Assembly: GCA_024195265.1 (NCBI GenBank)
Contig: JAJLRJ010000004.1
Location: forward strand, 33,922,030 to 33,986,029
Source: Dendrophyllia cribrosa
Taxonomy: Eukaryota > Cnidaria > Anthozoa > Scleractinia > Dendrophylliidae
Direction of reading: 5' to 3'
Length of the DNA: 64,000 nt
The translations under genes and the position numbers were made by a program. The first letter of the stretch is position 1, and each line of letters begins with the position of its first letter. The notes beneath the pieces are model-generated. The model saw only the letters and a list, made by a program, of their open reading frames with translations, was not told the DNA's origin and searched no databases. Shown here piece by piece: positions 45,581 to 56,989 of this stretch.

Positions 45581-47162
45581 TTTATCCAAAATTTAGTACT
45601 GAGCGTTAGCCCTAGCAGGAAAAAAGAAAAAAGACTTTGCCCTCTTGGCAGTTATAAGGTTAAAAAATTGTTATTTGAATGATCACAACAGGAGTTATTC
45701 ACGAACTCGAAAATTAGAGTTACATCGCACTGCTCGAAGTATGAGTCTTGTAGCGAATCTTTACAAGAACCACGTCCTCCCTCCCTCCCCTCCCTCCCCT
45801 CCCCTCTCCCCTTACTAGTTTAACAATACCGTAAATCCTCTATGAAGTCCGCCCCGGGGAGGGCTTAATCATTTCAAGCCCGTTTCAGTGGGCGCTTAAT
45901 GGTGAGGTGGTGTAGGGGGGAGGGGGCTTATTATAATTTAGCGAGACGCGAGCAGTTCATACCTCTTGTATGTTCTTGTGGCTTGAGCATGCCAGTACCA
46001 ATAAACCAGTTATTAAGAGAACTGCGATAGAGTGCTTTAGAACCTACAAAACAGATAAAAGAAACTGGCCATTTTTTTCTTTTCGTGTTCGTGTATGACT
46101 GTACGAATTAAACGTTTCTGTCCTTAATTTTCCTCAGTTGCTACTTGAAAGTTTTTAGTAAGTATCAGTGATATGTCTTTTGCAGCACACACCCTTGAAA
46201 AACAATATCTATCTATCTACCATGGCCAATTATCTGACAACTTAGTCTCTCGGGTTTGTTGCTCCGCAGTGTTACATCAAGGTTTACCCGACTTTCTGAG
46301 ACAAAAATGGCAAGGTTTAAAAATTCGTTGCTGTTTCCTTAAATTATCTGGCAAATCACAACTATTACAATTTCCTTAAATGTGTTTGATTCATGAACCT
46401 CTGCATTTGCCTCTAATTTATTTGCAAATTTCTAATTAGACAATGTAATCGGACAGTTTGTTGTAATCGGACAATGTTCATGAGCCAATTACATCTAAAG
46501 CTTACGGCTAAGCGAACCAATCACATCATTTAATACAATACTATGGCAACAGCGAGGTTGTAACCGGACAATGCCAGTTTTGTAGTAATGAAATGCATTA
46601 ACGCTTTCGACTGATAAAAAGCCGCGTTTCTTCAAGAGACTCTCAAGTTATTAGATTCTTGAATGTCTTCTCATTTTTTTTTTTCATGTTAATTTGTTCC
46701 CGGAAATTGTAATGGTTATGATTAATTGATAATAGCACTTTGTGTCGTCCAATTCTGTCTGTAATCATACTCGTGATTAACGAGCTATGTCATGGTGATT
46801 TTGAGGTTTTTGGGTCAAAACTGCCGCCCAAATTAAAACTACTTACCTTTTGTCGTACACGAAATGCTTATAGAACACTAAGAGAAAGATCTAGATATCA
46901 AGTGAATTCTCGAAGAGAAATTAAATAAACCATAATCAGAGTTTAGCGAGTTTGCCAAGAGAGAAGCAATCCATTTACATCCTGGCCATCTGCAGCCCTA
47001 GTCTTAGAGCACTAGTAGAATAATTTTAAACAAAACTGAACCCTTATTTTTGGGTTATCGCTGATATAAAGATGTATTTTGGCTTTTAAAGTAACACTAA
47101 AAAATGGTGACATAGCCGGCTTGTATGATTACAGATCGAAATGCACTCCACTCAGTCCTATT
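45581..47162. other. Intergenic; C-rich patch only
   Basis: cctccctcccctcccct at 45778-45808 is a polypyrimidine microsatellite, followed by a decayed aagtccgccccggg repeat. No gene recognised. Confidence 0.3.
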
Positions 47163-47408
47163 ACTATTTTTAGGGCGGTTTTAAATTGAGTGTCGTAAAA
47201 CCAAAATCAAAGTAATCACTCTGGCCAATCACAGCAGATGAAGACAATCCAATGAACCAATCAGAGCTCGAAGCAAATACATGTAGCCGGCGCCAAGCGC
47301 GGGAAAACGCGTGCGAGTAAGTCACGATTGATTTTGGTTTTACTTCTGATTAGCCAATCACGGAGCGTAGCAATGCAAATTCGACACTCAATTGAAAAAC
47401 GCTCTAAT
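47163..47408. mobile_element. Intact copy of the AGAGCAGTTTTCAATTGAGTG MITE
   Basis: Starts agggcggttttaaattgagt and ends actcaattgaaaaacgctct. The interior gcgcgggaaaacgcgtgcga matches the 32.9-kb copy. Confidence 0.7.
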
Positions 47409-47539
47409 CGTATCAATAACAATATTCTCGATTTTGATTGGTCATTCGCGTGTGCGTGTGACTGTGCGTGTATATTGGACAACCCTCCATTCGCACGCCT
47501 ATTTCTTTCGTTATTGGCGCGCGGTCACTTGGGCATCCA

Positions 47540-47716
47540 ATAGCCCATTTCGGAGTTGCTCTCAGCCTCCTTTTCAAACCGAGGCCAAGTGCAAAACCAT
47601 TCATATGGATATGAGTTTTGTTTCACGTGCAAATAAAACTTATATCCATATGAATGGTTACGCACTTGGCCTCGGTTTGAAAAGGAGTCTAAGAGGAAAT
47701 CCGAAATGGGCTATTA
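47540..47716. mobile_element. Foldback family F1, copy 3
   Basis: atagcccatttcggagttgc and ccatatgaatggttacgcac-type arms form a near-perfect palindrome. Confidence 0.7.
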
Positions 47717-48213
47717 CGTTGCGCGAGCGTCTTCATTGCTTTACTGTTTCCCTCCTGGTTTCAAGCTTATAGAAAATATCCCTGACATTTTGAGTACATA
47801 AAATCCACATAGACTTTTTAATCTCGAATTATGCCATTGATGCGATTAATTAGTAATTGAACTTCGTGTCACACAACTCAGGGGTGTCGTGCTCGCTCGT
47901 AATTTCAAATCATCCTTTGAAATTACTGGCCCAATTACTGCCTGAATTTTACTCCACTCAGTGCAACTACCATTACAAATACTGATGATTAAGTAAAGAA
48001 AATAATTTTTCGGTTAGCCTAGCCTCCGAAAACGTACAGCGGGTTTTATCACCCGGTGGCGCCACGACCAGTTTCTCTTGTGCTCTATTTCATCTCACAG
48101 TTAAGCCGGCGAGTCTGATACAGGTGTTCAACATGCGTTGCTCAACAGATATTGTGACTGTTGTTCAACAAATCTTGAACGGTGTATGACATGTTACAAT
48201 TGAACTAGACATG

Positions 48214-48318
48214 AAGCCTGCGAATACAGCCGCCTCTTATCGCTTCCGTCCGCAAGTGGCGTTCGCGCGAACGCCCCTAGCGGACGGAAGCGATAAGAGG
48301 TGGCTGTATTCGCAGGCT
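48214..48318. mobile_element. 105-bp foldback
   Basis: agcctgcgaatacagccgcc and cttatcgcttccgtccgc are mirrored exactly on the right. Confidence 0.7.
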
Positions 48319-48719
48319 ATTCAACATTTTGTACGTTTCAGTTTGAACGTTGTTGAACGACGACAGCCAGATCATATTAGATGTTGATAACTTAATCGTA
48401 GAAATGGAGAATAAAATTACCTGTGTCTTCATCAGTCAACAGTATCTTTTCCCAATGTGTCTCCTGAATTATAACAACGAAGGACCGGCTATGTCAAGAC
48501 GGCGATGTTCTCAGTGTAACCAGGTGCTTATTGGTGTAACTGATTAAACTTGTGACACGAGCGACAAGATGACCAGCACTGAATTAACTAATAACAGCTG
48601 GTTGTAACCTTTCCCCTGGATTGTAAACCCACGTTACTGACTTTATTTGATTTAACATAAATCATTTGCAAAGTACTTTAACTGTTGTTAGCCTGTGCGC
48701 ATACGTCTCTTACTTTAAA

Positions 48720-49700
48720 GCATTCTCGTCCTCCAACATGATCTCCTCACAGCCGTCTGGCCCATTTAGCCGTCGGAGACTGAGCACGAGAACAACTGGT
48801 CCTCGTACTCAGGCTCCGACGGCTTAAGGTCATTCCTTAGTATTGCATTGCGCATCACGTACTGCGCATAATTTCTTGCGTCATTAGCGCGCGCACGAGC
48901 GCGCGCACAGTCCGAACCAAGAAGGTTTCCTTTGAGGATAAGTTGGCCAAATGAATAAGAGATTGTTTTCTCCTAAACGATCACGGTGACCCCTATTTTT
49001 TATTAATGTAATTTACTCGTTATAGGACTATAAAAAACATTTTAAGCAGAAAAAAAGTTTAGTGGTAGAAATTGTATTAATTCTGTGTTAATCGAGTGAA
49101 ACTCTGTATTTGGAGCCAATGAGGAGTTTGTGTTGATACTGAAGTGGTCCGATTTCCTTGCAAAATTTGTAAGACCGGGCAATTTGAAATGACGTCCCTG
49201 AAAGAATGTTGTATAATCAAATAAATTAATGTTAAACTTTCAATAGTAATGATAGTTTTTGCAGGTAATAACCATCCCTTTCTCGACGTTCGAGTTTCGA
49301 ACATTCCTCGCGCAGTTTTAAAAAGTCGCTATAAATAACGGGAGTACAGTGTAAAAACAAGCACGGTGACCCTATCTTTTAATTGCATTTTTTGAATGTT
49401 CTAAGCATGGTTATCAATCGTACCAAGTTCAGTATAAGATCCTTTTCGAGGGAATTACCTTAAAGGGCCAAGCGGCTCAAAGGACGAGAATCACTTCAAA
49501 GGAGAAATGAGGCGTCTGAGCCATGAATGATAAAATTTTACCGCCGACCTTCAACGTTGTTTTGCAGGTTATAAAGCACCACACCGCAGTTCTCTTGATA
49601 AATTCGGGTTTATTGGTGCTGGTATGCTCAAGTCACAAGAGCATACAAGAGATATTGTATAACAAATTCAGAATGGAAGTGGACAAAGAAGGGACTGAGA
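48720..49700. other. Intergenic with diverged ggtgacccc-type element traces
   Basis: cacggtgacccctatttttt at 48983 and cacggtgaccctatctttta at 49360 resemble the interiors of the elements at 12.3-13.0 and 53.7-54.2 kb. An imperfect palindrome lies at 48755-48826. Confidence 0.35.
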
Positions 49701-50493
49701 TTCCTCTAGAATTGACACAGTTCTCTACAAGACTCGAGCATTACGACGTGGTTCTTATTTTCGAGTCCGTAGATGAAATCGTGCTGTTATCGATATCATT
49801 CAAATGAAAACTTTTGAACTGAATAGAAAATTCAAGAATAATTCCAAATTTCATTTTATGAAATATTGAAAAACAAATGGTACAATGCAAAAATACAAAA
49901 GTGCTTCTGAAGAGGTTACATTTGAACGGTCACACCGTACGATTCCGTCAACTGAGAACATTACATGTCTCCATACTTGACTCTGGGAGTGTCGAATTAA
50001 AATTAACTTTCCACGCGATTTGGTGCTGTTAGTTACCGCTAATCCATATTTTACAAAACGGAATGTTTAACTTTTTTAATGGACAACATCCTGCCGAAAT
50101 ATTGAAATTTCGCTCACCTAATTTCCATGTTAAATTCTAGTCCTGAGAACAACCCATAAACGTTCTACTGAGTCGATACAGAGCAAGTTGTTTGGGAATA
50201 AAGTGCAAAATTACAAGGATGCAAGTGAATTACATCACAACCCATCAAACTTCAGTTCGTGACAGGCGGACAAGAAATCAAAATTGTCATTCTGGTGCTG
50301 TGGTGGAATTTTGAGTATTTACCCGTTATTTTGTCTCATAAATTCACCATTTTAGGCGACTTTTTCTTTGCTATTTAAAGCAAGCTCCTGGTCATCCTCA
50401 TGAAAACACGATAGAGGTTGAATAAGTGCGTTTTCCTTTAAGTCTGATGATAGGTGACAACGAAGAATTTATAGTTTTTTGTTTTTTTTCAAG

Positions 50494-50658
50494 AAGTCAA
50501 GTGAAGCCGAACTTGTACATAACACCCGATTCTGGATAGATGCGCTTCTTGACCACGTGGATCACAAACACGCTCAAGATAAGAACGTGTTGAAGGATGT
50601 GGAAATGCTATTAGATAGGACAAAAAAAATAGTTAACGTTAACTCAAATAAAGGGTAG
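50494..50658 (+). pseudogene. Inverted copy of the CH-like exon remnant
   Basis: Reads KSSEAELVHNTRFWIDALLD, then HVDHKHAQDKNVLKD, on the plus strand, nearly identical to the minus-strand copy at 43660-43791. The acceptor CAG|G has become caagaag, so splicing is probably lost. The end of the frame diverges. Confidence 0.4.
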
Positions 50659-50844
50659 CCAAGGTGGCTGGCGCAGGAAAGGGGAAGTGAAACGGGTCAT
50701 TGACAACTCGCGCGAAGACACTAAAAAGTTGAAGCGCGCTCAACTTTTTACTTTTACGCAAGCTGTACATCCTCTCTAATTTATTCGAGCACGCAAACAA
50801 CACATAAAGATGACGCGACAGTGGAAATCCAGCCAGATTCGTTT

Positions 50845-51023
50845 AAGACAAACACGACAGTTTATTGTATAAAACTACAAATTGTTATAACCACCTGTAT
50901 GCGCCCATCCACATTCATATCACTAGTTACATACTACAAAAAATAAACCCTGCTATTTACTTAAGGCCGCATTTGCCATGATATCTTCGTTCTTCGTTGC
51001 AAGCTTCTAGCGTGTTTTAGAGT
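50845..51023 (-). promoter_or_regulatory. 3' UTR of second transgelin gene with poly(A) signal
   Basis: Follows the TAA at 51024-51026. AATAAA on the coding strand corresponds to 50861-50866. It is similar to the other transgelin 3' UTR over about 180 bases with small gaps, including gcatttgccatgatatc and the block just after the stop codon. Confidence 0.6.
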
Positions 51024-54000
51024 TTATTTGTAAACATTGGCTCCAGCCACCTGCCTGGGACGGCCAAAGTGGTCACCAGATTGCGAAGCCAACTTGTTGG
51101 TTCCCATCTGAAGCCCAATTACGCCTTCTCCTGCCTTCATCTGCTCCTCGGTGAATTCGCGCTTGTTTGCCGAGGCCTCTTTAGGACCCAACTGGGGAAC
51201 GGGTTTTCCAACTGCATGTGCCTGTCAGATTGAAAAACAGTGAATCTCTTGACTAAAGCCCCAAAGCCGCGACTAAACCTGCAGTGGGTTACCCTGCGAA
51301 TACAGCAGCCTCGATAACCTCTTAAACGATAAACCCATGAGCATACGTTCATCCTAGACAACCCATTAAATCTGCTGATTTTGTGTGTGTTTGTGTATAA
51401 TTTGGGGAGGACGGCTTATTGGGAGCTGAAAAGGGCATCGTCATGATAATTTTGATGTGTTTTCGGATCACAACTGGCACTAAATATCTGACGAAGCACT
51501 TTTGGTCACAAATGAAGTTACTCCTAGACCACCGAGAAGAAAATATCAAGTAATTTCTCGAAGGAATAACAAACCATACTCAATTTTCAGCGATCTTTCC
51601 AAGACACATGTAGTCTCCTACGCAGCCGTTATTAGGGCTCGGTCACGCAACGCTCCTCCCCGTGACGAGCCCTAATAACCGCTGCGTAGGAGACTAAGAC
51701 ACATGGGAAGAACATGAGAAAATTGGTCCAGTTGCATTCCATCCTGGCCATCCGCAGCCAAAGAGAATGAATACTTGTTTCTGTGCACTCGACCATTATT
51801 TTTATGTTTCTAATGATACAAAAACGTTTATTGGCTAAAATAGGTGACATTGTCGGTTGGGTTTGCAATTTGGCCTTACCTTTCGGGCAAAAGCATGCAA
51901 GCCACTTATGACCTGATGAAATAAACAGAACAACAACATTAATGGTGATAATTACACAAATTAAATCTGATTATCACGTTAACTTAGAGTTTTCATATAG
52001 ATTTATTTCTTAATTCACTGATACTGAACTTTGGCCAAGGAACAAAAAGAAATCATAACTCCCTTACCCTGAAATAAAAGAGCCACAGATGTGAAAGGTG
52101 ATCACTTACCAGAGAAATGTTCTGGTTTTCGTACAAGTCGACGGTCTGAAAGATGTCGGATTTAGGTACCCCAAGAGTGTCACAAAAAGCCAAAAAGTTT
52201 CCAATGTTCTCCATCTGAAATGTTTGAAAAAAGAACAGAACAAAATCACGTTCAGCGCTTGAACAACTGCAAAAAGGTTTTATGGCCAGGGGCACCAAGT
52301 GAAAACGCCTTTTCTGTTTTCCCATTTCGTTTAAACGCCTTTTTTGAAGGGACATGCGGAAAACTTGGACATTTTAATCCATTTGCACAACGTTTAAGTA
52401 GCGGAATCTTATTTCTTGTAGCTGAACTGTCCGCCGCTTTCTCGTGAAAGTCGCCCTTCTCGTCAGCGCCCACAAGGAAAGAGAAAAGGCGAGAAGGCGG
52501 CTGACACTTCAGACCAGAGCTGCTGATCCCTTTTCAAAAATCCTACATGGAATTTGATGCCTTTAACGTCACTTTCATCTGTTCAAAAACAAAGGGCATA
52601 GTAATTCATTTGCACTTTGAACGTCTGTGGTGACATTTTCACTTTCACTTAAGAAAACTGACTCTGCCTTGTTATCATAACAAATCGGAAAATCCGAGCC
52701 GATGTAGTGTCAGTGTTCAGCCAAAATGACCGAATTCCTCTATCTTAATTTCAATGTTATATTGCCAAATGCCACCAAATATATAACTAAACTGGACAAA
52801 AAGATTCTACAGAGCACAACAGAAGTAGCAGTTTGGAGATAAAATGCAGGATTACAGTTCATCAAAATTCGCGCTTTAAAATAAAACTTAAGCAATGGGA
52901 GGTCGTGTTCGCCCGCGTTACAATATGCATGCAGATGGTGCATGCAGATGGTGCATGCAGATGGTGCATACAGATAGAAGTCCCGGGGTGATCGCCGGAA
53001 ATCATGGGGTTAAGAGAAACACCTAAAAGGTACCAGAAACCTGTTTTGTATAGCCAAACGCAATCAGTACCGATTTTTGCGGTGGGGCTAACCAGTTTCC
53101 TGGTATGGCGACAAAACGTGTACAAACCTGTTTAAAAGCCATCTTGCTAGTATTCTTCTTGTACTTTCCACCGAGCGCATTTGCCAGACTAAAGGAAAGA
53201 AAAATATGTAAGTTTAAACTAGTAGTAATCTTACATTAACAGAGTCCGTTCGAGTTATTTCAGGATTTCTAAGATTGACTGTTAGTTTAATTTCGTTTCC
53301 AATACCATGTACATAGTGAGGAGTATGTTGGATCCTAGAGCATTTGGCAATTATTGGGTGTAGTATTTTCACAAGTGTGGTAAAAGGTAAATATAGTGAA
53401 CTTTGTCTATAACAGCTCAAGTAGTCTAAGGTGACGACGAACCAACGAAAATATCCTTGAAGCTTTTCGCTTCTGTTCACAGAATACCCACGAAATCACA
53501 GACATCCCACAAAATTACAAAGCGTTTCTCTTCGTCGAACGCAATCGATTATAGTGATGTCGTAGTTACATTCAAGCTTATAACTTATGAGTTTGTGTAT
53601 ACTGCATTCTCGCGGTGAATTCGCGATCTGTACCCTTGCTCTCGATAATTGTTTAGGCGCATCCCACTGTGCACGTACTTCATGTCGCAAAATGACGCCA
53701 CGTCATACAGGTTTGCCTGGATTTTACTCGCTTAAATGGTCGGTGACCCCTGCTTTTTCAGTATTTTAATAGATGATTTTCTTCTTCGACTCTCGACAGA
53801 TTATAAAAACAAAATGTAGGAAGTTTTCAATTTTTCTTTCCACGCGACATCAAATCCCTCAAACTTGCGGCTGTCAGGGTTTGCAAATGCTCTCGTTTAA
53901 AGATTAGGTCACACGTTAAATGAATTTGCTTAATTGGCCCACAGATACAAGATTTGGCATGGAGAGTTGCATTCCAGGCTTTTTTTGCAATACTTCAAGA

Positions 54001-54677
54001 CTAACAGACCTTGTGGCCATATAGAGTAAGGAAGAACAATTTTTTCAAAATTAGGGTGATTTTTCAGATATCTTATCTCCGAAACGAAGTCGGTGACCCC
54101 CCATTTTTCTTTGCATTTCTGACACGAGTAACTCCGCATTAACGAGCTGTAGCAAAAGTATTATAAATGAATCGATTACTAAAGATTTTCGTGCGAACGT
54201 CCTTTAATTGGCCTTTAATCAGTGGGAATATTTTCGTAAACCATGAATTGCCATAACATACTTAGTTTTCTGGGGAATAACTAACGTAAGAATAAGAGAG
54301 TGAGAATAAGATATAAACAAACAAATAAATAATTGAATTATAACTAAGTTAGTAAATAAACAAGCAAATAAATAGCTACTGAAAAACAAATGAACGAATG
54401 GTGATTCGCAGTGGGAAAGATCTAATAAGAATTTAGAAATGATGGTTCTTATTACGGGAGGAAGACTGAAAGACCCGGGGAAAAACTCGAACCAACAAAG
54501 AACTCAACCTACACGTAGCAAAATATTGTAAGCTTACTCGACTAAGATTTCCCCACTCTTTAAGCTTTCGTGGAATTCTTTTTGATCCGGAGCGGGATTA
54601 AGAACTTGTCCACCAAGAACTTCATTTATCCAATCTCTGATTTGTGCTTCCAAGTCTGGATCGTATTTGGCATCTTT
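51024..54677 (-). CDS. TAGLN: Second transgelin-like gene (first exon not found)
   Basis: Paralogue of the transgelin at 31.6-37.8 kb, in the same orientation. Exons on the minus strand: 54538-54677, 53128-53188, 52110-52214, 51880-51912 and 51024-51221. Phases agree throughout, giving 178 codons. They encode [80 protein letters not shown], and a final exon with [20 protein letters not shown] then TNKLASQSG, ending GANVYK plus TAA. The 54538-54677 exon starts in phase 0 after a TATGTAG acceptor, as exon 2 does in the other gene. A short first exon of about 18 codons is therefore missing; it may lie among the transposons above 55.3 kb or beyond the window. AATAAA (minus) at 50861-50866 is a poly(A) candidate. 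Confidence 0.88.
51611..51697. mobile_element. 87-bp foldback with 9-bp target duplication
   Basis: tagtctcctacgcagccgtt and its complement form the arms. agacacatg occurs immediately outside on both sides. Located in an intron of the second transgelin gene. Confidence 0.7.
52926..52974. repeat. 15-bp tandem repeat
   Basis: Three copies of gcatgcagatggt-g plus a diverged fourth. Confidence 0.75.
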
Positions 54678-54719
54678 CTACATAAAAAAACAGCAACGTG
54701 TTGGATACTGTACAGGTTC

Positions 54720-55268
54720 TTAAAGTGCCCCTGTGATCAAATTTTTTATTTTCATTTTTTTACATTTTCGTGTACTATTAGACTTTCTTAGTCATCTTGC
54801 CAAATTTCAATCCATTACGAACATCAGAAGTCATTTTATTTTAACATTTATTTCCGAGAATTTACGGCCGCCATTAATCAACCTTGTTCCAAGGCTTGGT
54901 TGCGAATGGGAGAAAGTGACGTCAAAGACTCAGACATACCTCACGGGTTTAAATTATAATAACAATCAGCATAGAAATTTGCACGAAGAACAAGTCCAAA
55001 GTTTTTGTTGCTTTTCGCGTGATTTTCAATACTTATTGTTATTATAATTTCAACCTGTGAGGTATGTTTGAGTCTTTGACGTCACTTTCTCCCATTCGCA
55101 ACAAGGTTGATTAATGGCGGCCGTAAATTCTCGGAAATAAATGTTAAAATAAAATGACTTCTGATGTTCGTAATGAATTGAAATTTGGCAAGATGAGTAA
55201 GAAAGTCTAATTGTACACGAAAATGTAAAAAAATGAAAATCAAAAATTTGATCATAGGGGCACTTTAA
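54720..55268. mobile_element. TTAA-flanked element with AGTGCCCCTGTGATC ends, 549 bp
   Basis: ttaaagtgcccctgtgatca on the left and tgatcataggggcactttaa on the right, with arms of about 250 bases. It begins 43 bases upstream of the 54677 exon start. Confidence 0.75.
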
Positions 55269-55405
55269 AGCACATCAGTTATTTAACAAACAAAGAAGGT
55301 CAATACCACGAAACAGTCGAACCTCCCGTAAGCGACCACCCAAAATGTCAAGCTTACGAGAGGTGGTCGCAACCGGAGATTCAAATGTATATTATTGTTT
55401 CGCAC

Positions 55406-55675
55406 AACCATGCACCTGGGTGGCGCTTGGTGTAAGCCTCATTTTTCCAATTTCTTTTGATTTCAGCAAGAACCGCACGTGCTATGCTTCAACTTCGTGG
55501 CAATTTGCATACGGTGCACATTTGTATGCGAACACACAATGCTACGTCCTAGCATTCCCACATGTACTATGAATTCCAATGTGCCATTTTAACAAAGGAG
55601 ACTTGAATAATTACACCCCGGTGAGACTGAGCCTGCGCATAAAAGAGTATTATGGTATTTTTCGGAGTGGCCAAT
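55406..55675. mobile_element. MITE family M3, copy 2 (left end lost)
   Basis: Shares cttcaacttcgtggcaattt, tgcatacggtgcacatttg and the right end ttcggagtggccaat with the other copies. Confidence 0.65.
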
Positions 55676-56132
55676 AGCGTCAGCGATGAGTTGTGACGTA
55701 AGCGTTTTTGAAAAACTCCGTTTTTGCTGTCCACGCTAAAACGATAGACCTGCGTTTCAAAAGTCTCCACTTTGAAAACCGTTTTCGAAAACCTCCGTTT
55801 TCATAGATAAACATCTCCGTTTTTGATCGTTTTGGTGTGGACGATCGGTAAAAACGGATAAAAAAGTATGCGTTTTCAAACGAAAACGCATTAGTGTGGA
55901 CGGGGCCTTAGTTTCTACCGTTAAGTTCAGTTGAATTAATCCTGTAGTGACTTCAGTGAGCAGAGTATCCTATACATTTCCTAGCTGTATCTACAAAAAG
56001 AGTGCACCGGGTAAACATCTAGAAAAACCTTTGAATGCAGAGGTCCACACAACGCAGAAAGTAAACTTGCTGGTAGTTGCCGGATCTTCCTTGTGAAAGA
56101 TCTCGTGCCAGGCGTCACTTGAATGTGAAAAT
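55676..56132. repeat. cgttttcgaaaacctccg-type decayed inverted repeat; no gene
   Basis: Between 55735 and 55905, motifs ccgttttc and gtgtggacg recur in both orientations, typical of a decayed transposon (ends gtccacgctaaaacg / cgcattagtgtggac). Confidence 0.45.
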
Positions 56133-56305
56133 ACAAAACTGAATGCAAGGCTGGCACTACGGCAAAGGGCAGATTTATTAAATGGCCAATTTATTAAATG
56201 GTATAGCCCTGGCCCTGAGGAAGACTAGTTCTATTAGTCGAAATATTGGCGATTTAATAAATCTGCCCTTTGCCGTAGTGCCAGCCTTGCATTTAGTTTT
56301 GTATT
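56133..56305. mobile_element. Inverted-repeat Penelope-like terminal fragment around the hammerhead
   Basis: Arms of about 55 bases (56133-56187 and 56250-56305, sharing ggctggcactacggcaaag and its complement) flank the ribozyme motif. The minus strand reads AGTTAKGRFIKSPIF then RLIELVFLRARAI, resembling coding tails seen in Penelope-like elements. The assignment to that class is inference. Confidence 0.45.
56212..56250 (+). ncRNA. Hammerhead ribozyme motif with complete core
   Basis: On the plus strand: GCC (stem I), CUGAGGA core, an extra A, stem II GACUA/UAGUC closing a 7-nt loop, GAAA, a 2-bp helix III (AU/AU), AUU as an NUH cleavage triplet, and GGC completing stem I. All invariant core bases are present. 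It has the same architecture, including the extra A and 2-bp helix III, as the motif at 17.8 kb. It sits in the loop of an inverted repeat (56133-56305). Confidence 0.6.
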
Positions 56306-56989
56306 TTAAATATCTAGACTTGCCACAAGTCGACTGCGAAGCCCCCGAGAGCGCGACGAAGTCGCGAAAAGCGAGCGACGAAGTCGCGAGTCTGACTCGT
56401 CCACAGTCATCTCTCAATTAACGAGAGTAGCGCGAGGTGCCCATCACCCTCTTTGGTCGCGCTTCTCTCGTTCCGCGTCTATCCCCCACGCGGTCTCCCA
56501 CGTCTTGCCTAGAAAGACGACTGGGGACGAGTCACCCAAAACGAAAAACAACGGACTTTGAGAAAGTCTAGGTAAATATCGTGCTAAAGGTGACTCGACC
56601 CAGTTTTTTGGGGGGGTTACCATCCTACTTTGAATCTATCTGGTATCCACACCTTTACTTTTATCATAAGTCTAACACATAGAATGGATAACATATAGAT
56701 CAATCTACAATATAATATAAAATATTTGGCGATCGGAGTAAATGTCACGTGGTTATAATGCCACGCCCCTTTGAGGTCTGAGTCGAAAATCTGCTGTTAC
56801 CGGCATTTTTTCGTGGAAATCTCTCGGCTACACATAGTGCGCATTAATGCCTTGCGCTTAGCAGAATTTCACCAACATCGCAAAGACCCAATTCGAGAAA
56901 TTCAGTGGTTTCCAAATTTAGGTCATAATTTAAGCGAAAATGATAAGCAAACTTTACACGATTATATCTAATAAACTATGAGACTTATC

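Noticed and set aside
49523..49807. 94-codon plus-strand frame with a hydrophobic stretch
   Set aside because: Its second half overlaps a diverged copy of the TTAACCC repeat; no splice signals or family similarity.
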